Of a stretch of DNA of 33,611 nt, positions 24,316 to 32,313 are shown in pieces. The stretch is from Acidobacteriota bacterium (GTDB taxonomy: Bacteria > Acidobacteriota > Vicinamibacteria > Marinacidobacterales > Marinacidobacteraceae). The DNA is taken from NCBI GenBank assembly GCA_022822745.1, contig JAJEAO010000005.1, forward strand, positions 81,831 through 115,441, given 5' to 3'. The first letter of the stretch is position 1. Every line of letters starts with the position of its first letter. The translations under genes and the position numbers were made by a program. The notes under the pieces were generated by a model. The model was not told the DNA's origin. It saw only the letters and a program-made list of their open reading frames with translations, and did not search any database.

Positions 24316-24904
24316 GGGGCAGACACCTCCCGAGTGGTTCGGCCATCCAGGACGGCATGACCGTCCTCGCAGCGAGAAGTTCGCTCAGGTCTTCCGCCGA
24401 CAGCTTGGGGAGCACGGCGTCGAGGCTCTTCTCGACCTCTCTCGGGCCAAGCCACGCCACGGCGCGGATGACTGCGCCTGCGTTTCGGTTCGGGGCAGCC
24501 AGCTGCCAGCCTGGCGCGTGCAGGAGCTCGACTCGGTGAGCGCCGAAGTGCAGAATTCGGTCGGGTCCAGAGGTGAGGTAAACGGATCGCACCGTGTTTT
24601 GTGTCGTCAGCCCAAGCCAGTTCGCCGCATCGCCTCCGTTCGGTACAATCGTTTCGTCCCACAGCCCGCACAGGGCAGCGAGCGCCAGTTCACGGCGCGG
24701 ACCCCGGAGGCCAAACGGGGTTTCGATGGGACGCATGTAGATGCCGCGGTAAACCCGCATGAGGCGCTCGCAGTGCGCGAGGCGCGAGAGCGCCCGACTC
24801 ACGGAGGCCCGGTCACCGAAGTGCAGGAGGTCATCGGCCTGGATCGGTGTACCCTCCGGCCTGGCTTCGGCGTACCCCATGATCCGCTCGGGCAAGCTCT
24901 TCAT
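24308..24904 (-). CDS. AbiEi-type antitoxin / DUF6088 family protein
   Basis: A 198-aa protein of the type IV toxin-antitoxin AbiE family. The N-terminal about 65 residues form a winged-helix region (MKSLPERIMGYAEARPEGTP, then SVSRALSRLAHCERLMRVYR). The body has RGIYMRPIETPFG, IVPNGGDAANWLGLTTQ, VRSVYLTSGPDRIL and LLHAPGWQLAAPNR, all typical of DUF6088. Length is normal and no lesion is seen. In AbiE systems this protein represses the operon and counteracts the nucleotidyltransferase toxin; the toxin gene downstream is truncated, so this is an orphan antitoxin. It may still repress or protect against related toxins. A GGGAG lies about 11 nt before the ATG. Confidence 0.82.
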   Translation of the reverse strand: MKSLPERIMGYAEARPEGTPIQADDLLHFGDRASVSRALSRLAHCERLMRVYRGIYMRPIETPFGLRGPRRELALAALCGLWDETIVPNGGDAANWLGLTTQNTVRSVYLTSGPDRILHFGAHRVELLHAPGWQLAAPNRNAGAVIRAVAWLGPREVEKSLDAVLPKLSAEDLSELLAARTVMPSWMAEPLGRCLPHG

Positions 24905-24986
24905 GGCTCAATCACTCCCGGTCAGCATTCCATCCGCCGAAGTTGCGGCCCCCTCTCGGGGAGCCCTGGACAATCCCCAAGATAAC

Positions 24987-25019
24987 CCACCGGACGGCGT
25001 AGCGCCCTCGTCCGGGTGG
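24987..25019. other. Inverted repeat between the small reading frame and the antitoxin gene
   Basis: CCACCGGACG (24987-24996) pairs with CGTCCGGGTGG (25009-25019), a 10-bp stem with one bulge and a 12-nt loop. No T-run follows on either strand, so it is not a clear terminator; it might be an operator upstream of the AbiE operon. Confidence 0.3.
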
Positions 25020-25044
25020 CGCCACGCCCCACATACCGCCCGTC

Positions 25045-25164
25045 CTACGAGCGGATCTCCTCGCCGAGGCGTTCGTCGCTGTCGTACTCGGGACTGAAGG
25101 GCCTGCTGCCGGAAGGGCGGGGGCGACGGCCCGCGCGGGGGAAGAGGATGTTCTGGTGCGGCAT
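25045..25164 (-). CDS. Possible 39-aa small protein
   Basis: From ATG 25164 the frame gives MPHQNILFPRAGRRPRPSGS, then RPFSPEYDSDERLGEEIRS. It has a basic first half and an acidic end, and no membrane segment. A GGAG about 11 nt upstream is the only start support. No family is recognised. Chance is a fair alternative in such GC-rich DNA. Confidence 0.22.
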   Translation of the reverse strand: MPHQNILFPRAGRRPRPSGSRPFSPEYDSDERLGEEIRS

Positions 25165-25217
25165 GAGTCATTCGCTCCATTGGCGACGGTGCGCTGGAGA
25201 CTTCCGTGCCGCTCTGG

Positions 25218-25310
25218 AGAGCGGCGCTCCACAGGAAGAGTGGCGCTCCACAGGGAGAGCGGCGCTCCACAGGAAGAGCGGCGCTCCATACGAGAGCGGT
25301 GCTCCATGCC
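25218..25310. repeat. 19-bp tandem array of the GGCGCTCC repeat core (cluster D)
   Basis: Five units of AGAGCGGCGCTCCACAGGA and close variants: 25218, 25237, 25256, 25275 and 25293 (the last two are 18 bp and diverged). The unit is the end module of the dispersed repeats found elsewhere in the window. It lies 18 nt downstream of the stop of the molybdenum hydroxylase gene. Confidence 0.82.
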
Positions 25311-25328
25311 GGCGGGGTGTGGTCTGAC

Positions 25329-27731
25329 CTACTCCGCGAGGGCCTCCAGTACGCGTTCCGGGCGCAGCGGCAGCCGCCGCATCCGCACTCCGGTGGCGTC
25401 GTGGATCGCGTTCGCGATGGCCGCGGGCACCGGCCGGTGCGAGGGCTCGCCCGCTCCGTAGGGGCGAAGATCCGGGCGGTCGGGGTTCGGGTCGCCGTTC
25501 ACGACCACGACCTCGATCTGCTCGGGCGAATCCCGGTGGGTGAGCGTCGGGTGCGACCGCCAGTCCACGCTGGTCACCTTCTCGCCGTCGAACCGGACCT
25601 CCTCGTAGAGCGTCCGGCTGATCCCGTGCAGGAGATTCCCCTGGACCGTGTTCTCGAGGCCGTCGGGGTTGATCACGAGGCCGCAGTCGTGGGCGCACAC
25701 CATCCGGCGCACCCAGACCCGCCCGGTGTCCCGGTTCACTTCGACGTCGGCGATCACGGCGACGGTCGTGCGCTGGCGGTAGGCGTAGGCAATGCCCCGC
25801 CCGGTGAGGACGCTCCCGCTCCCCACCGGCCCGGGGGACGGCCTCGCGTCCCATCCGTAGGCCTCGGCGGCTGCCTCGACGACCGCGATGGATCGGGCGC
25901 GGCGAAACGCCTCGTCATCCTCCGTCGCGGCCCGCAGGAGCCGGAGCCGGAACTCGACCGGATCGGCGCCGGCGGCGACCGCGAGCTCGTCCACGAACGA
26001 CTCGTTCGCGAAGGTCGTCTGCGGGCCGTTCGGATCGCGCAGGTTCCCGGTGCGGAGCGGCGTCTCGAACGCCAGCGGGAGTCGAACCGCCGAGGTCTCC
26101 TCCCGCCGGTTCGGGACGTGGTACATGTCGTCGGGACCGCGGGCGCCTCCGGGCGAGGGGCGCTCGGGCCGGAGCCCCATGAGCTGCGCGATGAGCACCG
26201 TCCGGGCCTGGTTGTATCCGACGTGGGCGTAGTTGGCGATCCGGCCCCGATAGTCCAGCGCGACCACGTTGCCGTCCCGGTCGAGCCCGCCGCGCATGTC
26301 GATGGCGAAGGCCGGACCCTTCGTGTCCCACGCGGTCTCCTCGTGCCGCATCCACTGCACGCGGACGGGACGACCCATCTCCCGGGCGAGGTAGGCCGCC
26401 TCGAATCCGGCGTCGTCCGCCGCGGTGCGCCCGTAGAGCTGCGGCCCCTCCATCCAGATGACCCGCACCTTCTCCGGCGGCATGCCGAGGAACTCGGCGA
26501 TCCCGGTCCGGTGGCTGTACGGCTTCATGTCGTTCGTGTAGATCGTCAGTTGGCCGTCCGACGGATCCGCCAGCGCGTGGGCGGGCCCGATGGCGGTGTG
26601 TCCCTGGAAGGGAACGTCGTAGCCGGCCTCGACGACGGTCGCGGCGTTCGCCAGCGCTCCGTCGGGATCGCCGTGCGTCTCTCCCGCCATGCGACCATCC
26701 GTCGGCGGCGCCCACTCCGCGCTCCGCATGAAGTCGAAGAGGTCATCCGACGCCGGGAACGGCGCCGCCGTCGGCTTGTCCCAGGTCGTGACCAGACGCT
26801 CGGCCGCCTCGATGGCCTGTTCCTCGCGCTCGCACACGACCGCGAGGTAGTTGCCCTTCCGCACGAGGCGAAGAAAGCCGGGCAGATCGCGCACCGAGGA
26901 CTCGTCCACATCGGTCAGCGTCGCCCCGGCGAAGGGCGGGCGCACGTTCCGAGCGTGAACCATGCCGGGGAGCCGGACGTCCACCGCCCATTCGAACGAT
27001 CCGTCCACCTTCGCGGGAATGTCGTACCGCGGAATGGACTGTCCGACCAGCTTCAGATCCTGCACCGGCTTGACGCTCGCGACGCCAGTGGTCTGGTTCA
27101 CGTTGGCGCCGGTCAGCGCCACATCGAAGCGCCGGCCGCCGATCAGTTCGCCGTAGGTGACGGTTCGGGACGGATCCCGCCGCAGCGACACGACGCCGTC
27201 GCGGACGGCGAGCTCCTCCACCGGCGCGTCGAGGCGTTCCGACGCCATCTCGAGCAGCACGCGCCGGCCCTCGGCCGCGATCCGGCGTCCGACCATCGCG
27301 TCGCGCTCGATGGCGTCCGAGCCGCCGGAGCCGCCCTGGTCCACGGTCCGGTCGGTGCGTCCCATGACCACGGTGGCCTGGTCGAACGCGACATCGAGCT
27401 CGTCGCACATCATCTGCTGCGTGGCGGTGCCGACCCCCTGGCCACCATCCGTCTTGCCGACATAGAAGGTGACGCGGCCGTCCTCATGGACGACCAGCCA
27501 GGAGTCGAGCTGGAGAAAGTCGGGATCCGGCCAGGAAGCGTCCTCCGATCCCTGGCGGCCCGCCGCCGCGCCCACGGTGGTCAGCCCGAAGACGAACAGT
27601 CCCGAGGCCTTGAGGAAGTCGCGCCGGGACGCGCCGCCCCAGCGTCCGAGCGCCTGTTCCACCGACTTCGCGACCCGGTCTTCGACCCGGTTCGCATCCG
27701 GCCGTCTCCGGGCCTCGTTCCGCGTGTTCAT
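25329..27731 (-). CDS. Tat-exported molybdopterin-binding hydroxylase large subunit (IorB-like)
   Basis: An 800-aa xanthine-oxidase-family large subunit, closest in style to isoquinoline 1-oxidoreductase beta and aldehyde dehydrogenases of that group. A twin-arginine signal (RRDFLKASGLFVFG, 36-49) follows a 35-residue N-tail. Cofactor and active-site marks: GKTDGGQGVGTATQQMMCDE, QGGSGGSDAIE, a repeat of the Ald_Xan domain in the middle, EGPQLYGRTAADD, and near the end PYGAGEPSHRPVPAAIANAI, where Glu762 is the catalytic base. The substrate, probably an aldehyde or N-heterocycle, cannot be told. No FAD subunit is present, as in IorAB, so electrons likely go to a cytochrome or quinone. Its start overlaps the stop of the iron-sulphur subunit (ATGA), so they are one operon. 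Confidence 0.9.
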   Translation of the reverse strand: MNTRNEARRRPDANRVEDRVAKSVEQALGRWGGASRRDFLKASGLFVFGLTTVGAAAGRQGSEDASWPDPDFLQLDSWLVVHEDGRVTFYVGKTDGGQGVGTATQQMMCDELDVAFDQATVVMGRTDRTVDQGGSGGSDAIERDAMVGRRIAAEGRRVLLEMASERLDAPVEELAVRDGVVSLRRDPSRTVTYGELIGGRRFDVALTGANVNQTTGVASVKPVQDLKLVGQSIPRYDIPAKVDGSFEWAVDVRLPGMVHARNVRPPFAGATLTDVDESSVRDLPGFLRLVRKGNYLAVVCEREEQAIEAAERLVTTWDKPTAAPFPASDDLFDFMRSAEWAPPTDGRMAGETHGDPDGALANAATVVEAGYDVPFQGHTAIGPAHALADPSDGQLTIYTNDMKPYSHRTGIAEFLGMPPEKVRVIWMEGPQLYGRTAADDAGFEAAYLAREMGRPVRVQWMRHEETAWDTKGPAFAIDMRGGLDRDGNVVALDYRGRIANYAHVGYNQARTVLIAQLMGLRPERPSPGGARGPDDMYHVPNRREETSAVRLPLAFETPLRTGNLRDPNGPQTTFANESFVDELAVAAGADPVEFRLRLLRAATEDDEAFRRARSIAVVEAAAEAYGWDARPSPGPVGSGSVLTGRGIAYAYRQRTTVAVIADVEVNRDTGRVWVRRMVCAHDCGLVINPDGLENTVQGNLLHGISRTLYEEVRFDGEKVTSVDWRSHPTLTHRDSPEQIEVVVVNGDPNPDRPDLRPYGAGEPSHRPVPAAIANAIHDATGVRMRRLPLRPERVLEALAE

Positions 27732-28246
27732 CGGTCGTCCTCCCGCCCGGACACCGCGGCGGCTCCCCGCTCGTCCGTTTCGCGGCCCGCCATCGCGTTC
27801 GCCGTGCGTCTCACCGCCGCCTGGATCCGGTAGTAGGTCATGCAGCGGCAGAGAACCCGGTCCATGCCGTCCCGGATCTCCTCGTCGGTGGGGTTCGGAT
27901 TGGAGTCGAGCAGGGCGGCGGCGGTCAGGATCTGCCCGTTCTGGCAGAACCCGCACTGCGGCGCCTGCTCGGCGATCCAGGCCTGCTGGACCGGATGGAG
28001 CTCCCCGTCCTCGGGCAGTCCCTCCAGCGTCCTGATCTCGCCGGTGCTGCGCGACACCGGGAGGATGCAGGAGCGGACCGCGCGTCCGTCCATGAGCACT
28101 GTGCAGGTCCCGCACTGGGCGACGCCGCAGCCGAAGCGCGGCCCCCGCAGACCGAGATCGTTCCGCAGGACGTAGAGAAGCGGAGTCGAGGGATCGACAT
28201 CCAGCGAGTGGGTCTCGCCGTTGACCCGCAGGGTGATCTCGTTCAT
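27728..28246 (-). CDS. (2Fe-2S)-binding small subunit of the molybdenum hydroxylase (IorA-like)
   Basis: A 172-aa electron-transfer subunit with two [2Fe-2S] clusters. The plant-ferredoxin-like N-domain has Cys40, Cys45, Cys48 and Cys60 (FGCGVAQCGTCTVLMDG, then RSC). The four-helix C-domain has Cys98, Cys101, Cys133 and Cys135 (CGFCQNGQ, then LCRC). All eight ligands are present. It has no signal of its own; in this family it is exported folded with the Tat-bearing large subunit. The start ATG at 28246 has AGGAGG 9-10 nt upstream. It is the first gene of the two-gene operon. Confidence 0.93.
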   Translation of the reverse strand: MNEITLRVNGETHSLDVDPSTPLLYVLRNDLGLRGPRFGCGVAQCGTCTVLMDGRAVRSCILPVSRSTGEIRTLEGLPEDGELHPVQQAWIAEQAPQCGFCQNGQILTAAALLDSNPNPTDEEIRDGMDRVLCRCMTYYRIQAAVRRTANAMAGRETDERGAAAVSGREDDR

Positions 28247-28452
28247 CAGGGCGTCCTCCTGGCGCGCAGCAGATCCGGTCCCGCAGCCGCACGCGTCCCG
28301 AATCCGCCGAGCGCTACGAACAGTACCCGCACTTGCGCGAATGGCCGGGCGGCTCTGTGCAGAGCGCCGGGGCCGCCAGCCGACGCGCGGGCCGGATGCA
28401 AGGGTTCGCGCCGAGGCTCGCGCCCTGCCGAACCGAGTGTCGGGGCAGGGGA

Positions 28453-28458
28453 TAGAGT
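28453..28458 (+). promoter_or_regulatory. -10-like element of the truncated ATPase gene
   Basis: TAGAGT, 6 nt before GTG 28465. The surrounding GATAGAGTGCGAGAGTGA is close to the sequence before the relic at 16783, so it has outlived the gene in both places. Confidence 0.38.
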
Positions 28459-28464
28459 GCGAGA

Positions 28465-28875
28465 GTGACCGTGAGGCGCTCGATGCGCGGGCCATTCCGA
28501 CCTGGGACCGGAGGGATGCCCCCGTATCTGGCTGGACGGGAGATCGAACAGCGCCTGTTCGCGGATGTCCTGGCGGATCTCGCGGATGGCGCGCCCGCGC
28601 CCGCCGAGGTTCTCCTGTACGGCCCGCGAGGCAACGGAAAGACGGTACTTCTTCGCTGGATCGAGGAGGAGGTCGAACCGCATCACCCCGTGGACGTCGT
28701 CTCGCTGCCGGCCGCAGCCATTCCGGACGAGGCCGAGTTGGCGGAGCGCCTCCTTCCGTCAGCGTCGTGGGAGAGATTGACGCCCGCAGAGGTCTCGGGC
28801 GTCGGTCTGGGGTGGCGGCCCGGGCGGGAGAAGCCGCCTCCCGTGGACACGATCCTCGCCGCCCGCGCCCGCTGA
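28465..28875 (+). pseudogene. Truncated AAA-type ATPase gene (copy 1, longest)
   Basis: The 136-aa product from GTG 28465 has the shared start (RGPFRPGTGGMPPYLAGREI, then EQRLFADVLADL) and a Walker A motif GPRGNGKT at 53-60 with VLLRWIEEEVEP after it. It then runs into VSLPAAAIPDEAELAERLLP and stops. There is no Walker B, sensor or arginine finger, while ATPases with this N-terminus usually exceed 350 aa. It is therefore a 5' fragment, though it may still be expressed and could bind ATP. It converges with the 817-aa gene across 68 nt that show no terminator. Two shorter relics of the same gene start flank ietAS. Confidence 0.65.
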
Positions 28876-28943
28876 AGGGCCGTGGCGGTTTCCCGGGGAC
28901 CGTCGCCCGCTGACGACCGAAAGGGGCCCTGAACCGACCGCCC

Positions 28944-31397
28944 TCACGAGTCGGCCGGGGGTCCACTGTCCGGAGGAGAGACGGCGGCCACGAGCGCCCG
29001 CTGCGCGTCCTCCAGCTCCTCTTCGCACCGGTATTCCTCGTCCTGCAGCGCCGCCAGGGAAGCCCGCCAGTCGCCCCGGTCGAGAGCGCCCCGCGGTCGT
29101 TCTTCGCGCTTGGCGACCACTCGCCGCTCCACTTCCGCGCGCCTTTGTTCGGCCTTCGTCACTGCGTTCCACGCCGGCTGGATCTCCGCCGCAATGCGCT
29201 CCCGCTCGGCGCCGATCTGTTCATCGGACAGGGACTTCGCCGTGGTCTTCCACCGCTCCCGGATCTCGTGGCGCATCGCCTTGTCGAACCAGGAAAGAAG
29301 CGGATCGGCGCTGAACTCGTCGAGCGCCCGTCCGACGTCGTCGAGCAGCCCGCCGATCCGGGCCCACGCCATCTGTTCCTTCACCGCGGGGCCGATAGCG
29401 ATCAGTCGCACCGACAGGGTCTGTATCTCCGCGAGCGCCTCGATTCCGGGAGGCGGGCCCGCGGCCTCGCGCGCCATCTCGCCAAGGCGCCGGGTGAGCC
29501 GGGTCCATTCACCGCCCGGATCCTCGACGGGTTCGGGAGGAGCCGCCGGAGGTTGTTCCAGGATGGGCTCGAACTCCTCGACGAGTGCGGGCTCGATCCG
29601 ACCGGCTTCGATCAGGACACTCGGGTCGTCGCGAAGCGTGGCCACGGCGAAGACGCGCAGGATCGTTTTCTCCTTCCCGGCGTCGTCGAGATCGTTCCAT
29701 TCCTCCAGCCGCTCCCGCGTGAAGTCCCATGCCCGTTCCGCGATGCGTTCCCGCCGGAACGCGAAGTCCTCCGGTTCCGAGCCGCTCCTCTCGACGAACG
29801 GCTCCAGAACCGAGAACACCAGGCACGGGTGCTCGGCCGGCTCAGGTTGGAGCGCGTCATGGAATGTCAAGAGCCGCCAGGACGGAACTTCCTGTCGAAC
29901 CTGGATGACGAGTTGCTCCTGCGCGACCGGATCCAGAGCCTGGCCCTCGCCCCGGAGAGTCTTCCTGGCGCCTGCCTTCTCGATTGCCGAGGCGCGATGC
30001 CAGAACAGCCGCCGGTATCTCCGGCTCAGGCCGAGAAAATCGCTCAGCCGCCCGGGATCCCGATCCAGGAAACGCGGCAACCCCGGCGATAGCGTCGGCG
30101 CCGGTTCCCCGACGTCCGTTATGTCGTCCGTCCATGCCCGAGCCTTCCTCGGCTGCGGGGCGTCGGGGACGGCGCCATCGGATGAGAGCGTCCCTTCCCG
30201 GGCGTCGCCTTCACGCTCGGACGTCGGGTCGGAAATCTCCCCTGACCATCGGCCGAACGGCGACGCAGCATGGAGCAGGGCCTCTCGCGAGCTGTCAAGC
30301 GCCTGCTCGCATTCGTGCTCTTCCGCCTGAAGTTCGGCGAGCGAAGCCCTCCACGTCCGGCGCCGAAAGGGCGAACGCGGACGCGCCTCCCGGCACGCGG
30401 TAACGCGAGCTCTGGCGGTATCGCAGGCAGTCGCCGCCTGACGGACCGCCTCGACGGCCGGATCGAGCGCCGACCGGAGCCGCGCCTCCTCCTCCGCCGC
30501 TTCGTCTGGGTAGAGCGTTTCCGATTCCGAACGCCACGCCTCCAGCATCGAGGCTCGCCTCGTCTCGTCCAGCCAGGCAAATCCGGGACTCTTCGGGATT
30601 TTCTTCAACAGGATGTGGGACTGGACCAGGAGACGCATCCGGGCGTCGGCCTCGCGCTCCTCGATGAGCGCGCCGTCCAGGAGGTGCAGTCTCGCGACGG
30701 CGAGGGTGATGGGGGCCACCGCCGTCAGATCGGGAGGCGGTCCGGCGGCGCTCTCCGCCAGACCGTGGAGGGCCTCGCACGCCTTCTTCCACCGGTCCTC
30801 CAGGGGCGGCTCGGGCACCATGGATTCGAGGACGAGGTGCTCGAACTCATCCCGCAGGTCCATCTGCGATTCCATGGCCTCGACCAGGAGGTAGGGATCG
30901 TCGGCCACCGACGCCACGGCGAAGGCCACGAGAACGCATCGCTCCCGCGCCTCCCTGTCGAGTTCGTCCCAGGAACGCAGATCGCGCCGCACGGCCATCC
31001 ACGCCCGCGCGATGATCCGTTCCTCCTCGGACTCGGAGTCCGCGGGATCACGGCGAATCTCGCGAACGAAGCCGCGCAGGATCTCGAAGTGAAGTGAAGG
31101 GAACCGCTCCAGCTTCCCGGCGAGAGCGTCTTCCCAGGCGACGCGCCGCCAGACCGGATCGGAGAACCGGAGCGCGATCAGGGCGAGCTCCTCTTCGCGG
31201 CGCGTCACCCGCCCGCGCTCCTCCATCAGATCCCGGCGAACCCGGGCCCGCGCTCGCGCCGGAGCGATGCTCGCGAGGCGACGCCGGTCCTTCCGATTCA
31301 GACCGAGCATGCGGACCAGTCGTTCCGGATTGCGCCAGAGCAGGTTGGGAAGCCCAGGCAGCATTCCGATCTCCTGCTCGTCCGGCAGATCTGTCAT
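28944..31397 (-). CDS. Large protein of unknown function with an internal duplication
   Basis: An 817-aa, highly charged, helical protein that I do not recognise. It consists of two similar halves, about 15-380 and 437-810. Matching pieces: NPERLVRMLGLNRKDRRRL with DPGRLSDFLGLSRRYRRLF; IARAWMAVRRDLRSWDELD with IAERAWDFTRERLEEWNDLD; VAFAVASVADDPYLLVEA with RVFAVATLRDDPSVLIEA; and TWRASLAELQAEEHECEQAL with DWRASLAALQDEEYRCEEEL. Each half ends in a heptad-like coiled coil with Arg/Glu runs. No signal peptide, membrane segment or nucleotide motif is visible, so it is probably a cytoplasmic scaffold. I chose ATG 31397 because GGGAG lies 9-10 nt before it; an in-frame ATG at 31523 would add a Pro-rich tail. 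It lies between the ATPase fragment and the CRISPR array. Confidence 0.72.
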   Translation of the reverse strand: MTDLPDEQEIGMLPGLPNLLWRNPERLVRMLGLNRKDRRRLASIAPARARARVRRDLMEERGRVTRREEELALIALRFSDPVWRRVAWEDALAGKLERFPSLHFEILRGFVREIRRDPADSESEEERIIARAWMAVRRDLRSWDELDREARERCVLVAFAVASVADDPYLLVEAMESQMDLRDEFEHLVLESMVPEPPLEDRWKKACEALHGLAESAAGPPPDLTAVAPITLAVARLHLLDGALIEEREADARMRLLVQSHILLKKIPKSPGFAWLDETRRASMLEAWRSESETLYPDEAAEEEARLRSALDPAVEAVRQAATACDTARARVTACREARPRSPFRRRTWRASLAELQAEEHECEQALDSSREALLHAASPFGRWSGEISDPTSEREGDAREGTLSSDGAVPDAPQPRKARAWTDDITDVGEPAPTLSPGLPRFLDRDPGRLSDFLGLSRRYRRLFWHRASAIEKAGARKTLRGEGQALDPVAQEQLVIQVRQEVPSWRLLTFHDALQPEPAEHPCLVFSVLEPFVERSGSEPEDFAFRRERIAERAWDFTRERLEEWNDLDDAGKEKTILRVFAVATLRDDPSVLIEAGRIEPALVEEFEPILEQPPAAPPEPVEDPGGEWTRLTRRLGEMAREAAGPPPGIEALAEIQTLSVRLIAIGPAVKEQMAWARIGGLLDDVGRALDEFSADPLLSWFDKAMRHEIRERWKTTAKSLSDEQIGAERERIAAEIQPAWNAVTKAEQRRAEVERRVVAKREERPRGALDRGDWRASLAALQDEEYRCEEELEDAQRALVAAVSPPDSGPPADS

Positions 31398-31996
31398 GTG
31401 CTGCTGCTCCCTCTCGAGGGACAGCGCGAGGCTCCACACTCCGCCCCGGCTGGAATCGGTCGGCCCGCGCTCCGGTGGAGATTCTGCCGGATGCACCGGG
31501 AGGGATTCCGGAGCGGGGCGCATCGGGTCCGCGTCTCGCGGGCGGCCGGCCCGGCCGCCTTCCCTTCACGCCAGGTAGCGTCGCGAGCCGCGACGCCATC
31601 CCATTCCGGCGCCCGTCGCACCGGCAACAGCGCCCTCCTGTCTCATCCTGATTGACGCGCATGTCTTGCATGTGTCATCGCCATAGAGACGGCCGCGGTT
31701 CTGGCCGCCGGACATGTCGCGGCCTCGTGAGCGACCCGCACAGTGTGGTCGGGCCCCCCGGCGCGGGGATCGGACCCGTTGTGAGGATCCTTCGCGGTCC
31801 CTCACCCCGGGCGAAATGCGGCGGCCGCGACCGTCGCGTCGGAGGGATCCCACCCCATCGGACGGGTTGGAGCGACCCCGTCCTACGGGGAGCGGTTTTC
31901 TAGACCTGCTCCGGGTCCGAGCCTCGTCTCGACCTGACGCTGCGGAGCGTGGCGACGCATGCTGTAGGGCGGACATCTGTTCCCGCTGAGTGAACT
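31398..31996. other. Non-coding stretch between the duplicated protein and the CRISPR region
   Basis: No gene on either strand has convincing composition, start or family marks. A hairpin CCCCGT-CCT-ACGGGG at about 31877-31891 is followed after five bases by TTTT (31895-31898), a poor terminator candidate. The stretch may contain the promoter of the 817-aa gene, but I could not pick one. Confidence 0.5.
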
Positions 31997-32279
31997 CGCT
32001 CAACCAGGGCCGGGGCGTGAACCCTAGCCACACGACCAGAATCTGAGAGTGTCGTATTTTCGACGCCCATGGACCCCGATACGGGTGCGATCCCAACGAA
32101 GGCCGGGGCGTCGGCCCCGGCGACGCAGGGAGGTGGCGTGGGGTGCCTGTGATCCCGCGGAGTGAACTCGCTCAACCAAGGCCGGAGTCTCGGTTCCGGC
32201 GACACGCGCCCAAGCGATGAACTTCACCGTCACGTCCTGACTCGCTCAACGAATGCCGGGATCAAAGCTCCGGCGACAC
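31997..32279. repeat. Four degenerate CRISPR repeats left of the array
   Basis: Diverged 37-bp versions of the CRISPR repeat lie at 31997-32033, 32090-32126, 32169-32205 and 32243-32279. The last has six mismatches to the consensus. Their spacers are 56, 42, 37 and 34 nt. Decay rises with distance from the perfect array. The first and third are preceded by almost the same sequence (TCCCGC-GAGTGAACT), which no true spacer pair should share. Confidence 0.8.
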
Positions 32280-32313
32280 CACCGACTAGGAACACGCAGT
32301 CGGGATGGTAGCC

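Noticed and set aside
31877-31898. A hairpin followed by TTTT as an intrinsic terminator
   Set aside because: The stem is only six pairs and the T-run is short and separated by five bases; no gene ends there.
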